Shown: positions 36,911-50,674, numbered from the stretch's first letter. The stretch is 64,000 bases of DNA from Nyssa sinensis (GCA_008638375.1 CM018041.1:18450554-18514553), one strand, 5' to 3'. The notes: generated from the letters alone by a model not told the origin. Numbers and translations: made by a program.

Positions 36911-38424
36911 TATTAGGACAAGGGGTCCTTTATTGTGATTGGCTAATCCGATTTGACAAAACATGCTTTGGTTGTAACATGGGCATAGTCCTAGGCTTAG
37001 AGTTTCTCAAAACCCCATTCTATTCCAAAATGGTCCAAGCTTTATTGACGTGCATGTCATCCGGGCCATCTTGGGTCATGAAGGGTATTTTGGACTTTTG
37101 TTATTATTTGAATCTTACCCACTCACACATATCATGCATTGCATATTGTATATATCATTGCTCATTGTGTGTGGTTGTCTTGCTTTGTGAAACATTTTTC
37201 CCAAAATTCATCTTTGAAAAACCAAGTGTTTTTACACTTAGGAATTTTGGCTTCACGAATGCAAGAGAAAGACCAACCCTTTATTGGTCGTTCAAATGAC
37301 CAATTTGGTTCGTTCGAAAAAATAACAGAGAGTGGTCATTTTTTATCGTTCAATCATCATTTGATTGATCTTAATCAAACGTGTATCAGTAAGCCATCGA
37401 TTGATGCTCGTTCGAACGACCAAACTGGTTCATTGGAATAAAACCTGCGTAAAACATAATACCTTGTATTAAACTTTTTTTTGAGATCCGCGAGCCATAG
37501 GATAAATGGTTGATTTGTTTATTTTCAAATGAGAGATTTAGAGTTAGAGAGCAGAGTATAGAGAGAAGTGAGAGCTTCTATTAGAAAGCATTCATATCTA
37601 CTTCTTCTACATCTCTACATCTCCATATTAAGATTTGTATCAGTAATCACCTTGATCCAAATAATCATGAGATCCTAGATCTCACATTCATCATAAATAT
37701 GGTTCATTCTTGTGGATTTCAAGGATAGAGCGATCGAAGGAGTCCGAGGTTGTGTGGAGTTCACGATTATGCCGAAGATCTACGCTGGTTGGAAAAAGCT
37801 TGTGGATTCAAGGCGGAATCGATAATGGGAGATTGAATGGGGCTAGAGAGTTAGGTTCATGTTCTTGTTGCATTGTAATTGGTTCATTCCTCATAGTGGA
37901 GATTCTTCATTGGGTAATGAGTGCCACGAAGTTTTTCATCACAATTGATTAATTGTGATGGTTTTTTCGTCAACAAATCAGTTTACATTCATCAATTTCT
38001 TAAATTGCTTTACAATTCATGCTTTTATCAATTCTAGCATGCTTTTACATAATGGAACTTATCATAACTTGTGAATTGATAATTGAAATTGAATTGTAGC
38101 TTAATTGATTGAATAATTTGAAAGTTGAGAAATTGAGATGATGATTGTGTAAATTGATTAGTTGATTGATTAAGCTTGAAAATTGAATAACTAAATCAAT
38201 TGATTGATTGATCAAGGGTTGAACAATTGAGGTGAATTGTTTTTGTTGATTGAACAATTAGGCAATTCAATTAAATGAATAAATTGTTAAGAATTAAATT
38301 GCATTACATGTTGAATTCCAATTATTAGTAGAATAGAGTTGTAGATAAAACTTGCAAAACGTTGACAACCTATTCAATCCCACCCTTCCTTTCTAGGTTA
38401 GAAACACACTAGGGACCAACAACA
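36911..38424 (+). mobile_element. Solo LTR inside LINE ORF1
   Basis: Perfect GTAGC pentamers (36906-36910 and 38425-38429) flank a 1,514-bp segment that starts TATTAGGACAAGG (TG decayed to TA) and ends GACCAACAACA. Its middle (37540-37900) resembles the transcribed part of a plant copia-type LTR, and the end carries a CACCC...CTAGG block. Removal restores the LINE ORF1 frame. The class is inferred from resemblance only. Confidence 0.75.
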
Positions 38425-38429
38425 GTAGC

Positions 38430-39641
38430 AAACACTTCAATACAGACTCGGGCATAAGCTAGGCGTTGGAGGGTTGCAGTGAGCTTATCAAAGAACAATG
38501 GTTTCCTATGTAACCTATTTTGTTGAGATGATTTGGGGACCAAAGATGGAAATTCAAGCCGGGCAATCTAACCCAGATAAGGATAGATTGGACCTCAAGT
38601 TTTTTAAGGTAGAAGTTGGGGATCCATGGAAGCAAGATTACAAGTTTGTTTTCAAAGTACCATGCCCCTTTTTTCCATTATCTGATGGATGGTTTCAGAG
38701 GAATCACATTTGAATACGAAGACTCCTGGTTTGAGGTAAAAGATATCCACCTGACCAATAAGGGTCCATTTTTTAGTAACGTAGTTGTCCATAGAGTTGA
38801 AATGAGGCTTAGAGCCTAAAACAGATCCAATAAGGGTATTGCGCCATTTTTAAGCATTGTCTTGTAATTTAAGAGCATTAAAATGAATAGTTGGAGCTCC
38901 TGAAATTGTAGAGGGAGGGACAAAGTGTAGCTGGAGCCCATTTTATTTAGAGGAGTTGCCATAAAATAGGTTTTTCCATGGTTCTAGACGAGTAGTGAGA
39001 ATGACATGAGCATGGACAAGGGGTGAGATTCGGTGATTGGTTGATTCAAAACTTCACTAGTAAAAGTTTTTGAGATCTCTAGTACAATAGAGCCATGTGG
39101 AATGCTAGGAAAGGATAAGGGTAAGGTTGGGACGCGTGAAGAATAAGGGAAGAGTGTTGGGGGGGCTACGTGCAGCTAAAGGAGGATCCTCGCGCTGCCA
39201 CCAAAACATGGTTAACCATTGAAATGTGGGAATCAATGGCTCTGGGTTGTACACCCATGTCATTCAGACCTAGAGAGGCCATTTGAGGATTGTGAAAGGT
39301 AAGAGATGGAAGAGGGGGGATCTATTGCTGGGGGTCACTATAGTGAAGCAGGATAGGTTGTGAGGGTTGGATTGGTTGCATAGCAAGTTGAATGTCTTGG
39401 TTCCTCTTTAGAAGATCATAATCTTTAAAAAGCTCTTGGTTTTGCAATACGATTTTTTGGAGATCTAGAATTTCAGCATAGAGCTAGGCTTTGCCTCATA
39501 GCAATACCTTGAGCCATGGTCATGGCTTTTTCCATATGCCTCAATGTCTCGAGTTTTATAGCTTGCCTATCAAATGGGGCTTCGTGGACAACGGATGAGG
39601 GTCATCTAGGTTAGGCATGCCAAATGAGGAAGAGGAGCCAT
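38430..39641 (-). pseudogene. LINE ORF1, N-terminal part with DUF4283
   Basis: Minus-strand translation gives WRNTLIGSVLGSKPHFNSMD...GQVDIFYLKPGVFVFKCDS (about 38690-38870) and LEVQSILIWVRLPGLNFHLW (about 38560-38620). Together these are the DUF4283 domain of plant LINE ORF1 proteins, thought to bind RNA. A possible start codon is at 39641. Stops and frame changes are frequent. It ends at the solo LTR target site. Confidence 0.8.
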
Positions 39642-39797
39642 CGAGAAGCTCAGGGTTTAGAGTTATGAGATAAGTAAAGAAATCAACTCATAAGCAAGAG
39701 ATGGGATTTGAAGGGGGCTGATGGCTATAAAGGGTGGAGTATTGCAGACAGGATGCACCTGCTTGTAGGATCGTGGTCGGTTTAAGCAGGAAGGAAG

Positions 39798-41145
39798 TGT
39801 TAGGATGTATGCTCTCACATTCAAGACATTTTGCTATTATTTAATAAATTTGATTTATTATTTTTGAGTTTCATATTATCATACATGTAGATGTTGTTAT
39901 TTTATACCGTGAGATGGTTAGTCCTTGAATTATTATTGAAAATAGTCCATGTATATAAATGAGATTTATGTATAGAAGATATGAACTTATGATCAAACAA
40001 TTCTAAAATTATTCGCAGTCATTGATGACACTAGGTATCTTATCTGTAAGATTATAATACACTCGACCTCTATGTGATAGGATGGTTTGTCTCAACTGCT
40101 AGAGTAGTGGACTCTAGATTATTGTATTGGTGTATTTGGAATATACTAAATTGGATCACTATAAGAAACATGTCGTACAAAGTTGTCATCTTTGATGTGA
40201 TTCTTATATTCACTATCCGTAGTAAGCTCTTAATCTTGAGAGAATAGTAGACTCAAGTTCTTAATGGTGGTGACTTTAAGTTACCAATGAGTGAGGTCTC
40301 TTAGATCAACACCTTGGTATCTTGAAAAATCATTGTTTAGACTGTGGGAACACATATTCTCAAGATGGAATCTACACTCTCTAAATTAGAAAGAATTATA
40401 TCACTAATGTATTAATTCAATTGATTAATCATTGAAATTCGGATCCGGTCTTTTCAATAAATTATTTATAGAGATGTTGACTATTTTATAGTGATTAATA
40501 TTTGGTGAATTAACTTGTAAAAATATTTAGGAATTGGTTTGACGGTAGATAAGCACAAATCCTAATTATTGATATCTAGGTAGAAGAGCCCACTAAATAT
40601 GTTTAGTGATTATAGGCTTTTCTTTATTTCACCAAATTAGAGTGTAATTCTAATTATTTAGTGAAATTAATTAGAATTAATAAGTCATTAATTAAGAGTT
40701 AATTAGAAATTAATTAACTAATTGGAGCTAATTTGGTGGGACCCTAGATCCCTCATTTTGTCATAATTTTACAAATCCCTATAAATATGTGATTTAAAGG
40801 GGATAGCCGTACACAACAAGCTAATATATTATTTTTCTGCGAGAGAGTAAAAGAGGGGCCCACTCTCTTCTCTAGTGTACAACTTGCATAGAGGGAAAAG
40901 ATGAGAAGACCTAGATGAGTAAGAGAAGGAAGATTTCATTAATCTCTTCAAGAAGGCTTCTTCAACAATCAAGATTATCAACAACAAGGAATATTGCATC
41001 AATCTTTTCAAGAAGGCTTCTTTAACAATCGAGATTATCAAGAACAAGGTAATTCTAACCCTCTTTTCAAGATTATATGATTCATGTAAAGAAAAATATC
41101 CAAATAGATTTTTAAAATCACTTCTGCTATGGTTACAACACAACA
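39798..41145 (+). mobile_element. Solo LTR in LINE 5' region
   Basis: Starts TGTTAGGATGTATGC, ends GGTTACAACA, flanked by GGAAG (39793-39797) and AGAAG (41146-41150). Length 1,348 bp. A TATA-like CCCTATAAATATG lies near 40778. Two near-identical segments of about 60 bp (40944-40990 and 41003-41050, AAGAAGGCTTCTT core) form a tandem duplication near the 3' end. No coding sequence. Confidence 0.78.
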
Positions 41146-41150
41146 AGAAG

Positions 41151-41352
41151 GGAAGGGGGTTTTTAGCTAGGGAGATGGGTGGGGTGGTGGTAGGGATGGT
41201 GATGGTGGCGGAGAGAAAAAAAATAAGGGTAGGGTGGTGGTGGGGAGAAGTGGGGATGGTGATGTTAGAGGCGAGAAAATGGGGGGCGGTGGGAAAGGCT
41301 CAAAGTTGGAAAAGAATAACTAGAAGAGGCTCTAGAGACAAAAGCATGCTTC
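41151..41352 (-). other. LINE 5' leader
   Basis: On the minus strand this is a pyrimidine-rich stretch with repeated CACCACCACCC and CCATCACC blocks, as in 5' leaders of plant L1 elements. It ends at the target duplication TTAAAGTCAAG. Confidence 0.6.
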
Positions 41353-41365
41353 TTAAAGTCAAGTT

Positions 41366-41990
41366 GAACAATTCTAAGGACAAAACCAAGTCGTGCTTAA
41401 AGGACTCCACATTTTAGAGCTAAAGTAATATTTTAAAGCTTGTGAGGTCAAATTTTCTTAGTAAAAAATTGAATATTTTCTAATTTAAAAAAAAAACGAT
41501 AATTCTTTTGACATCTTACCTTAAATAAACTAGGGTCGTTCACACATATGTCCTCTAAACAATTCTAAACAATTAGTATGGAGTCCAAATTCTAAACAAT
41601 TACACCCATAAGTCCAACCTTTTTTAATGGACAAAAATAACCCTATAAACAAGCGGCAAAAAATTAGGAGAACGTCCAAAGAAAATTGAAAATTGAAATA
41701 CCAAAGGGAACATGACTACCGGAAAAAGGGGTTGAAAACAGAACATTCCGTTTTGAAAATGAAGAAGACAGAAACCCACGGAAGTGAGAGAAGCACATAC
41801 CCGGTTCTTTTGGACTGTAAGAATCTTGAAGAGGAATTATGCCTAAAGGTTTTGGTTTCATCACACTTTAATTATCTCTGCATAAATCCAATCGGAAGTA
41901 TTCGTTTTGTTGTAGCGAAATCCGAAATCGGTGATTTGGGTGAATCAGAGTATTGGAGCTGTGAAAATTGACAGATTCGTTGACGAAAGA
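41366..41990. other. Unassigned spacer before the Ulp1-type gene
   Basis: AT-rich, with no recognised domain. An open frame at 41693-41971 has no family match that I recognise. It could include the left end of the MULE, but I find no matching terminal inverted repeat near 49.7 kb. Confidence 0.4.
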
Positions 41991-42000
41991 AGAATCAAAA

Positions 42001-45000
42001 TGGCGCCGACAAGTAAGTTTCTTTTCAATTGAATGGGTTTTAATCTATATTTATATGTAACATTATGTGCATTTCAAAAGGTTGTAGAGAAAAAAAAATC
42101 ACAAAGTTGTAAAATTTAGGGTTTTTAGGTTAAACCCGTAATTTTTTCATTGATTATTTGTTCAATCACGTGTTCATTATTGTTTGATTTGTACGAAAAT
42201 CCTAATTAGAACTATTTTTATCTTAAATTTATGGGTTTATTTGTGTTTGTATATGTAAATTTGTACAGTTGAGTAGGCCTACCTCATATAATATTATACT
42301 CTGTATATTCTGTATAATCTGTACAAATATAAATCTGTATACTCTGTACAATGCATTTCTGAAACAATTTCATAGTTAGTGGGTCTTTTGTTACCTTTGT
42401 GTGTAATATACATAAATTTTAACATTGATATATGTATCTATATTATAATTGAATACATTGGTAGTCAGGTATGTATAATATTATAGAGTATAATAAATCT
42501 GTACAATTATACATTGGTACAGTGACGACGTACCTCGTATAATAGTATAATCTGTATAAACCGTACAATTATAAAGTTGTATAATATGTACAATTATAAT
42601 CTGTATAAGATTACAGAGTATAATAAATCTAAATACAGATCATGATAATTATGTATAATCGTACAGTAGGGTATAACCCTTATCTCTTTATAGTATGTGT
42701 CAAATTCTATGTAATATGTTAGAATCATATGTGATGGATTTGTGTATCAAAATGCAATTGCTAACAAGTTTTTTGAAAAAAAACAATTACAGGGCATACA
42801 CAAAAAGGAGTCGGTACTGTGATAGAAGCACAAGATACAAGCGGGGCAAAAGTTTGTGCCACACATTTCAGATCAAATGTGGGATCAATCATAAGAATGA
42901 TAAAGGAAGTTAGGCTTGGTGTGTAGCATCACAGAGCATTGAGGTATACACCATTTTGAAAATTGTTCAAGAAAATAATCCAAAACAAGGCATGCCTGAA
43001 ATGGATTAGGAAATCAGATGAGTTGGTTCTTGACATCATTAAACAATATGATCTGAATACAAAACCTTCATGTTGTCGACAAAAATGGTCTATCTTTGTG
43101 ACTCAGATGTCAAGATAATATTTGGGATTGAATCTGTTAACAAGCCAATGTGCCTTCTTACATCGCCAAGCCGGACACACCATTCATGAGGCAAATGTTT
43201 CATGATACACCAAGGTTAATGGCCAAAGATTTAAGAGAAAAGATTCTGGAGACCTTTGTTATTTTTTCAGGAGGATAGACAAAGAGGATCTTAAAGAAAT
43301 GAAAAGTTACAATTAGACAGCTGCAATATGGAATCAACTCATAACGTCAATTGAAAGATGCTACCAATTCCCACAGAAGGTCACATGATGTGTGGTTGCA
43401 TTATTGGTAAGTAATGAACATAACATTAATTTGTAATATGAACTACTGTAAAATTACATTCAAACAATATGTGATGTGTGAAAATACTTTTACATGACTA
43501 AATTAACAAAATAGTTTTTGATGCAGTATTGGTTGTGTGAGTGCACACGTGTAGTTAAGCCATTGCCCAGAAGAGCTATCCCACACATCCTAAATTGGGA
43601 TTTGTCAAGTATCCAGAAGATGATTGCAGAGACAAGTTTAAATGCTCCTGACCTTGACCAGGTAAGCCTTTTATGTTAAGTAATTTGATTTAAAAAAGTT
43701 TAACATGTTTAAACTTTATAAAATTTACAGTTTATATAATTACAAGGGATAATGGTAACAAGTATGCACCAAAAAATTAAAATTATTTTTCTTCTAAATG
43801 TGAAATGAAACATTCATTCTTGAAAGTACAGATTAAAGAAGTTGAATAGGCGAAGACTACAAATGCGAATGCAAACATGGATTCAGATGTTGATGATGGT
43901 GGTGATTTGGACTCATTCCAAGAAATTGCATATATAAGAGGTGAGGACAATATTGAAGATGAAGGAGGAAGTGGTAGTAATAACGATGACCCAGAGGAAA
44001 CAATTTGAGAAACACAGGGTTTCAGTGGGGGGAGATGACATTCTGTTTCGGAAGGGTAACATGGGGTTGGGATTGAAACTCCACTAGACACAATGGGTCT
44101 CAATGAGATAAATGAAGTTGTTCATGAGTCAAATAATCAAGAGAATGAGGGAATGCTGTACTACAAAATCAAGGGGCATCATCCCTGACATTCAAAAAAC
44201 TGAACTGTCACAATCAAGAAAAATTGTATTGTATGTTAATTCACGTAATATTGGACTTGCATATATGGAAATGCTACAAAATGAGATCAAGGAACTTATC
44301 AAAGGGAGAAAACAATCACATGACAAGGTGAAGCAGCTAAGTGGAGAATGATGATTTGCGAGCAAAGTTAATAGAATCCGAAAGAGCTTATCATCAGCTA
44401 AAACATGAAATTGCAAGCCCAAGGATTGATTATACTTTGAAACATGATCTGGTATGTGCATTGGAAGGCCAAGTTCACAAACTACATGTTAGAGCCATTT
44501 CACAAACAGCAAAAACCATTGATCAAAATGAAGAACTTTTCACTGCAAAGGATCAAGTAACGAATGTTATTGTACATTGGTTTAAACTACTATCAACCCG
44601 TATATAAATTTACATTTATAGAAAATCCTAGAATATGCCTGACTGTATAAATTCACAGTTAAAGATCAACTACTAGTAATCGTTTCTTAATCTACAGATA
44701 CGAACGTTGCAGAACTTAAACACATTACAGGCTGGAGAATTTAAACAAAAAATTCAGAAGGAAATGCAAAGATTAAAATGCTCGAGAAATTGGTTGGAAA
44801 ACTAGAAGATGAGAATAACTTGTTGGTTAAGCAGGTTGAAAAGATAACAACACATGCAATAACAGAATAACAGGAAGCTCAACTGCATTATGACAAAGAA
44901 GACAGTGAACAAAAGCAGTCTTACATGAAAAGAATCAAGAGAAAAAAAAAGGAAAGCACTGAAGTTACTTGACTACGATTATGAAGGGAAAAGGGGTGCT

Positions 45001-46106
45001 AGGAAAAGAGGGAATAATGTTGGAGACAAATCGGATGATTTTGAAAAAAGAATAAGTGTTGAAATTAATAGGAAACCAAAGGTAAATGCAACGAAGAAAC
45101 AACCAAAAAGATCAAGGAAAAGTGCGGTGTCGAATGAAATAACAAATATTGAAGAACTGGAAAAGGAAAAGGATGGGGTTCGTGGAAAAAAGATTTCAAA
45201 ACCAAGGAAAGCACCGATGCAACTACTTGGCAACATACTCGACAAAACCAGTGTATCAAAACTCCTGAAAAAACTGATCTGCAATTCATCAAAGGAATAT
45301 ACGATCTCCATGGAGAACAGTAAGTATGTAAATTTATAAGAGGGTAATACTGTACAATGTTACGTTATTGGTCATTATAAAATACGACAACAACACTGTA
45401 TTATTTCTCGTTTCCAACAGTATCTGTAATTTTTTTTTTTTCATTGGGTATCTGTATTGTTACATTGATTAACAACAAAAAACAGCGCAACAGTTTCGTC
45501 GGATGGTGAAATGGATTTTGTGTCTTTCGAAGACATCAAGAGGCTCCTAACAGAAGGGATACTTCCAGTGCAATGAGTTAAATCTGTCTTCACATATAAA
45601 CTAATTTTGAAACAAAATTAATATATATACAATTATACACTGTTCTTGTAGGTGATAGATAACTATGCAAAAATTCTTATGAGACTACAAGATCAAATGC
45701 TACAGCAACAAGAGGAAGAAACAGAGGGTTCATCTTTTATATTCAGCTGCCATTGTTTGGTAAATATATTTAAAATTTATTTTGATAAAGTATCATTTAT
45801 GATGAAAAAATGATTTTGTAATTGTGCTCATTCGTTTGTTTTTTGAAAAAATAGAACATGATCAGACAGGGGAATAAAGATTTAATAGATGCTTTTGTGG
45901 ACAAGAACATTAAAGGGGCCTCGATAAAGCATCGTTACTTACATTTCCCATTGCATGCTAGTAGTAGCGACCACTGGATTCTAATGGTGTTTGATACCCA
46001 CGAGGGGGTTTGGACTTTCTATAATTCATTAAGCCCGGGGGGGGGCGAATGGTTGAGCATTACATGGAAGATGCAATGGAGCTGGTATGATTGTTCTACT
46101 TTATAA
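42001..46106 (+). pseudogene. Ulp1-type (C48) protease gene of a MULE, truncated
   Basis: Likely starts at 42001 (MAPT, then a GTAAGT donor). Visible exon-like blocks include 42794-42910, 43560-43665 (PRRAIPHILNWDLSS), a coiled-coil block at 44350-44600, a lysine-rich block at 44960-45320, and the protease part at 45650-46080. The last has HYRYLHFPLH...DHWILMVFDTHEG: the histidine of the C48 triad followed by the usual hydrophobic strand. A G9 run at 46037-46045 shifts the frame; the expected MVEHYMEDAMEL continues in the next frame up to a donor-like GTATGA. The exon with the catalytic cysteine is absent. Such genes travel in many plant MULEs, where they would act on SUMO-like proteins. Confidence 0.72.
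42240..42690. repeat. Interspersed CTGTATAATCTGTACAA-type motif in an intron
   Basis: Many loosely spaced copies of TCTGTATAAT, TCTGTACAAT and ACAATTATAA in about 450 bp, within the first intron of the Ulp1-type gene. No fixed period; probably AT-rich drift or decayed short repeats. Confidence 0.5.
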
Positions 46107-46439
46107 TCATGACTGTAAATTTGTACATATAAGGAAGATGGAATATATTTGAATTCTCCTAGACTTTTGTAATAATTTATAGTTGACAAAGTTGCAATAT
46201 GATTCTATAATCTAGTTACGAATAAATTGCAAAAACAATACGAGGACACATTAAGTACTACAGTTAGAAATCACAAAATGTAAACATACAAAAGGTGAGG
46301 CACGCACTATAGAATTCCATTAAAAAAAAACCTTAAATGAAGTAAAAAAAATCCATCATAATGATTGTATAAGTGAGGACAACTGGGCGCCCCAGCAATA
46401 CAGAAAAAAATAAAATTCCAACAATAGTAAATAAAAATA

Positions 46440-48914
46440 AACTTTCACAAAGCTTCTTTGCAGCTTGCCACACCTGTCGCATCTAATCTCCCTCACCATC
46501 TCCCCTCTTGAACAGATTCTCAACTTTCTAGGACGCCCCGGTTGTTTCTTAGATAATGGAGGTAGAATTGAAAGTTCATGACATTAAAAATAGGTTTTTC
46601 AGCCGAAGAAATTGGAGCAATTGACTCTGCATAACATTTTTTTATAAGAGCTTGCATGGTAATAAACATCAACAAACGAATCCAAATCTCTCCCGGCCTT
46701 ATGAATAGCAATAACGGCATCAGCACAAGGAATACCGTTAACTTGCCATTGATGACAAGAACAAACTTGGTTCACAAGATCAACAACAACCGATGGATGT
46801 GAGTGGACTTCAGAAACATCATCACTGGACTGGTTTACAACCCATGACGTCCCAACATTGGCTACAACCTCGAGCTTTAATTCTATCTTTGGGCACAACA
46901 TACCATCCCATCCCTTACATTTCTCTCTCCTTTTGCACATCTGATTCATTATCTTAACATGAATCATGTCAAGCATTTTTTTACGGGCAATTGCCAAGCT
47001 TCTCGAATCTGAAAGTTGAATAACTCCACTGCATTTAAGGTCATCTCACGGTAAGGTTCACCTTCAAATTAATCATTTGCCCAGTTTTTGAAAGGCAAAT
47101 CATCAATAAATTTTTTAACTCTCTTCCCACCCTCACTTACCAATTCACCAAGCTTCTTATGAAATGAAGACATTGTAGGCGCATATGCACACTCTCGAAA
47201 CTTAAAAATATCCTATCCTTAAATGACTTTTTCACACCGGCAAGCTTGTCTCTCAAATTCGCCTTTAAATGCTACAAACAAAAACCATAGAAATAATCTA
47301 GAAAAAGTTTGCGAACTGCATCAAGTAGTCCTGCATTACGGATTGAAATAAAAGTAATCTTTCGTTCATCCCCAACAACTTATGACAATTGGAAGCAAAA
47401 CCAAAACCAATCATCTTCGTTCTCAAAATCAATAATGGCGACTACAACTGGAAAAAGACCTGCAATGACAAATCAAAAAAATATAAACTTAACTGAATGA
47501 AAAATACAAACATTTGGCTACAAATTTTGATAATAAATTGTGCATTTTTAAGTATATACATCTGTAGCAATGGTAATAGCATAAGTGTTACTGAACAAAT
47601 TTACATAGCATGGATCTGAGAAAGCAATGAAAGCCAGTAATGTTCTACTGCCATGAGTTTGTACTATATTGAAAAAAGAAAAAAAAAAGTGAAAAACACA
47701 AGCAGTAGGTTGCATATTCAACTACAGAAATCTGCACCAGTGGCACATACGTATCTGTTACTGTAAAAAATTACAAAACATGGAATTGAGTATGAAAAAT
47801 TAAACAATTGGAAGTCCATGATGTTAAGCAACGTGCACACCAAAAAAATAAATACAAGCTGCCGGAAAGAGATTACCTTGATTACCAGCTTTGGTAACGG
47901 CAGCAAGCAAATTTCCTTTATATCTCCCTTTTAAAAATGTACCATCCATGAAAAGCATTGGGTGGCAAAATCTAAAACCGTTAATACAAGCCTCAAAAGA
48001 AACAAACAATCTCCTAAATCTCTTGCTTTGATCACCAAAATCCAGCACAATATGGCTCCCCGGATCAGCCTTTCTAACTTCATCTACATACCAACTCAAT
48101 TCATCAAATGATGCCGCCTCATCACCATACAACTCAACCTTAGCTTTCTCAACACCCAACCATGCATGGTGGTAACTTAAATCTATTCCATACATATCTT
48201 TAAAAAAATATATAACATCAACTGGTCGAGTCAACGACCTACCTTGTACTTGTTCCAATATTACGTCACTAGCCAGGTTGGAGCTTAAACGAGGGTTTTT
48301 GACTTACGAGCAGCAACACCACAAGAATGAAAATTGTTCAAACTCCGTATATAAAAGAAATCATTACATCTCTCAGTAGAGGCATGAATGCGCCACATAC
48401 ATCCCTTCGAAGTTCAAAAATGACATTCTGTAGTAACTCTTTCTTTCTCATTCTTCACATAATTGAATTGAAATCCACAATCAATGACGTATTTATAGAG
48501 AGCATTGCGAAATTCAATAATGCCCCCTTTAAAACATTGTCCAACTTTACATATAACATTACCCCAACTAGATGAGAACAGAGTCTTCTCCTCGTGAGTA
48601 CAAAAGGAGGGTAGTAAATCATCCTCAATGTCATCTGTGTGCCGCCAATCAACCAGCAAACAATCAGTTTCATCGGCACCACATAATGAACCGGACCCTA
48701 CTAAATCAAATACTTCAACAAAAACTTCAAAAACCTCTTCACCAAGTGAAAGAAACAATGATAACATATTCTCAAAATCATCGTCATTCTGCAATAGACA
48801 CCTAGAATGACCTCTGGTAGAGTAAAAAGCCAAAAAATTATAAACCAACAACGTATTCCATCGACTACAAATAAAATTGATTAAATCTTCAAGTCTGCAA
48901 CCTAAAAACCACTA
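46440..48914 (-). pseudogene. MuDR-type (MULE) transposase
   Basis: Blocks in order on the minus strand are as follows. First, an N-terminal region with VGQCFKGG...FRNALYKYVI and CMWRIHAS (about 48330-48560), the Mutator DNA-binding domain. Next, GFRFCHPMLFMDGTFLKGRY (about 47920-48000), with the first catalytic aspartate. Then ITFISIRNAGLLDA (about 47320-47360), where the second aspartate (family SDR) is isoleucine. Then a HLKANLRDKL block (about 47240-47270). Last, a SWIM finger, CSCHQWQVNGIPCADAV (about 46700-46760), whose histidine is aspartate. Stops and frame changes separate the blocks. It faces the Ulp1-type gene tail to tail, a usual MULE layout. Confidence 0.85.
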
Positions 48915-50674
48915 AAAACACCTGTATAATTGGCATGTTTAACCAACATCAGTAAGGGAGAATCCATAAAACACTGCACAAAACAAACAGAAATTTTAAA
49001 ATGTCATCATTATTCATAAAAAAAAATATATGAATAACAGCTGTGAAATTGTACAGTTTATATAAGCTCAGAAAATAAAAACATTACGCAAACAAAAAAA
49101 TATGATATTTTTAGAACTTCAATAGAACCTATGACACATATAAATTCCATGTACAAATAATGAGAAACAAAATCAATAACTGTAACATATGCAATCATTA
49201 ACTGAAGTGTATAATTTTAGATAACATGCCACAAAGAAAGAACACGATAAACTCCCAAATAACACACTGTAAAAAATATTAAACACAAAAACAAATTCTT
49301 AACCAACTACAGGTAAATTACATACACAAAAAAATAATGGCTATTAATCAATATAATATGTAAAAAAATACACATCCAATAAAAAAAAGATTGTAACCGC
49401 ATACCTAGTTGTGAACTGCTATAGAGGATGAATCACTGTAAAACCAAAACTGATTTAATCACCAATTCTTTCGCATGAATGAACCGTGATGAAGAGCAGA
49501 GAAGATGAAAGAAAAACAAAGGAAAGAAAAAAAATAAGAAAATCGCAACCAATAAAACCAAAAATAGATAAGGAATGAAGTCAAACTCGAAAGAAAAAAG
49601 AAACAACACTAACCAAAAGTAAAAAAAAATCAGAAAAGAAACAAAGCAGAACAAAATCTCAGTGCAGTAACGTAAGGGATAATCAATAAAAGGATAATTT
49701 AGTCATTCAAAAATGTGTAAAAAGGTACGCGTAATAACTAATATACTTAAAGACTATAAATGAAAAAAATTGTCCTTAACTAATAATAAAGGTACTAATT
49801 CAGGGATTAGAGACCCATTAACTCAATAAACTATTGCTTCCAGGATATACAGAGAGAAACACACACATGAAAACTATGCTTACCCACAATTACGAGCAAT
49901 AACAATGTTATCTTAACTCTTCGGATTTATGACTTTAAAAACATGCGTGAAAATATTTATTGAGACTACCGAAAATTTCAAAATCTTCTATGTAATTGTA
50001 TGTTTACATGTCCACATATACAGATTAGGATTTATGCACAAGACATCTTATAACATTACACAAAATTGATGCTTCTGTCCACGAGAAACCAAACCGAGGA
50101 GATCAACATGTGTTGTGTTCCAAAGTGCAGGCAATAATAAACCTTGACTTAAGTCCCCACCACATCCTCCACCAGTGGCACTGCCACTGCCACCACCACC
50201 GCCACTGCCACATGCACTATCCCTGTTTTTTTATCTATTCTACTCACATGATAAAACATCTTCTCTCATTTTTATTTTTTTATTTTTTTTAGCAAGATGA
50301 AAAAATTAAACTATCATTTGTGGGCCAATTAAACGAAGATCATATATTTTAAGAAGTTCTTAATTTTCTTTTATAGATTTCTAACAATATTTGGATTATT
50401 TTAGAAATTATATTTGGAGTGTGTTAGTAGTATTCTCCTAGAGTAGAGATGTTTTAATTAGAGTGAAATTAATATTAAGGGGTCCTTTTTTCATATATGA
50501 TTAAAATTAATATTATATATATAAATATGTGTGTGGGTATGTGTGCGAATCTATATTACATTGGATATAACCCCAAAATTAATAGAGTGGTGGCAAAAAA
50601 ATAGTTTGGCTGACCAAAGAGGGCCGTGAGTTGGGAGGGTGATAGTCGAAACCCAAAACACTGTATGCGAGTAA
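48915..50674. other. Unassigned AT-rich region
   Basis: Probably the 5' side and right end of the MULE, then spacer. It has several A runs, a CCACCGCCACTGCCAC-type triplet-rich stretch at 50155-50215, and no recognised domain. The right terminal repeat of the MULE could not be found. Confidence 0.4.

Larger units (their letters stand above)
30636..41352 (-). mobile_element. L1-type LINE, near full length, three insertions
   Basis: It is bounded by the direct repeat TTAAAGTCAAG (30625-30635 and 41353-41363, extendable by TT). This is a LINE-type target duplication beside an A-tail (read on minus) at 30636-30643. Removing the three solo LTRs leaves about 6.0 kb, a normal plant L1 length. Domain order on the minus strand is a pyrimidine-rich 5' leader (41.15-41.35 kb), ORF1 with DUF4283 and a zinc knuckle, then ORF2 with endonuclease, reverse transcriptase and a C-terminal zf-RVT region. 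Many stops and frameshifts make it inactive. Confidence 0.9.

Noticed and set aside
41366..49850. Long terminal inverted repeats for the MULE
   Set aside because: I compared the likely ends by eye and found no convincing complementary match or 9-bp duplication.
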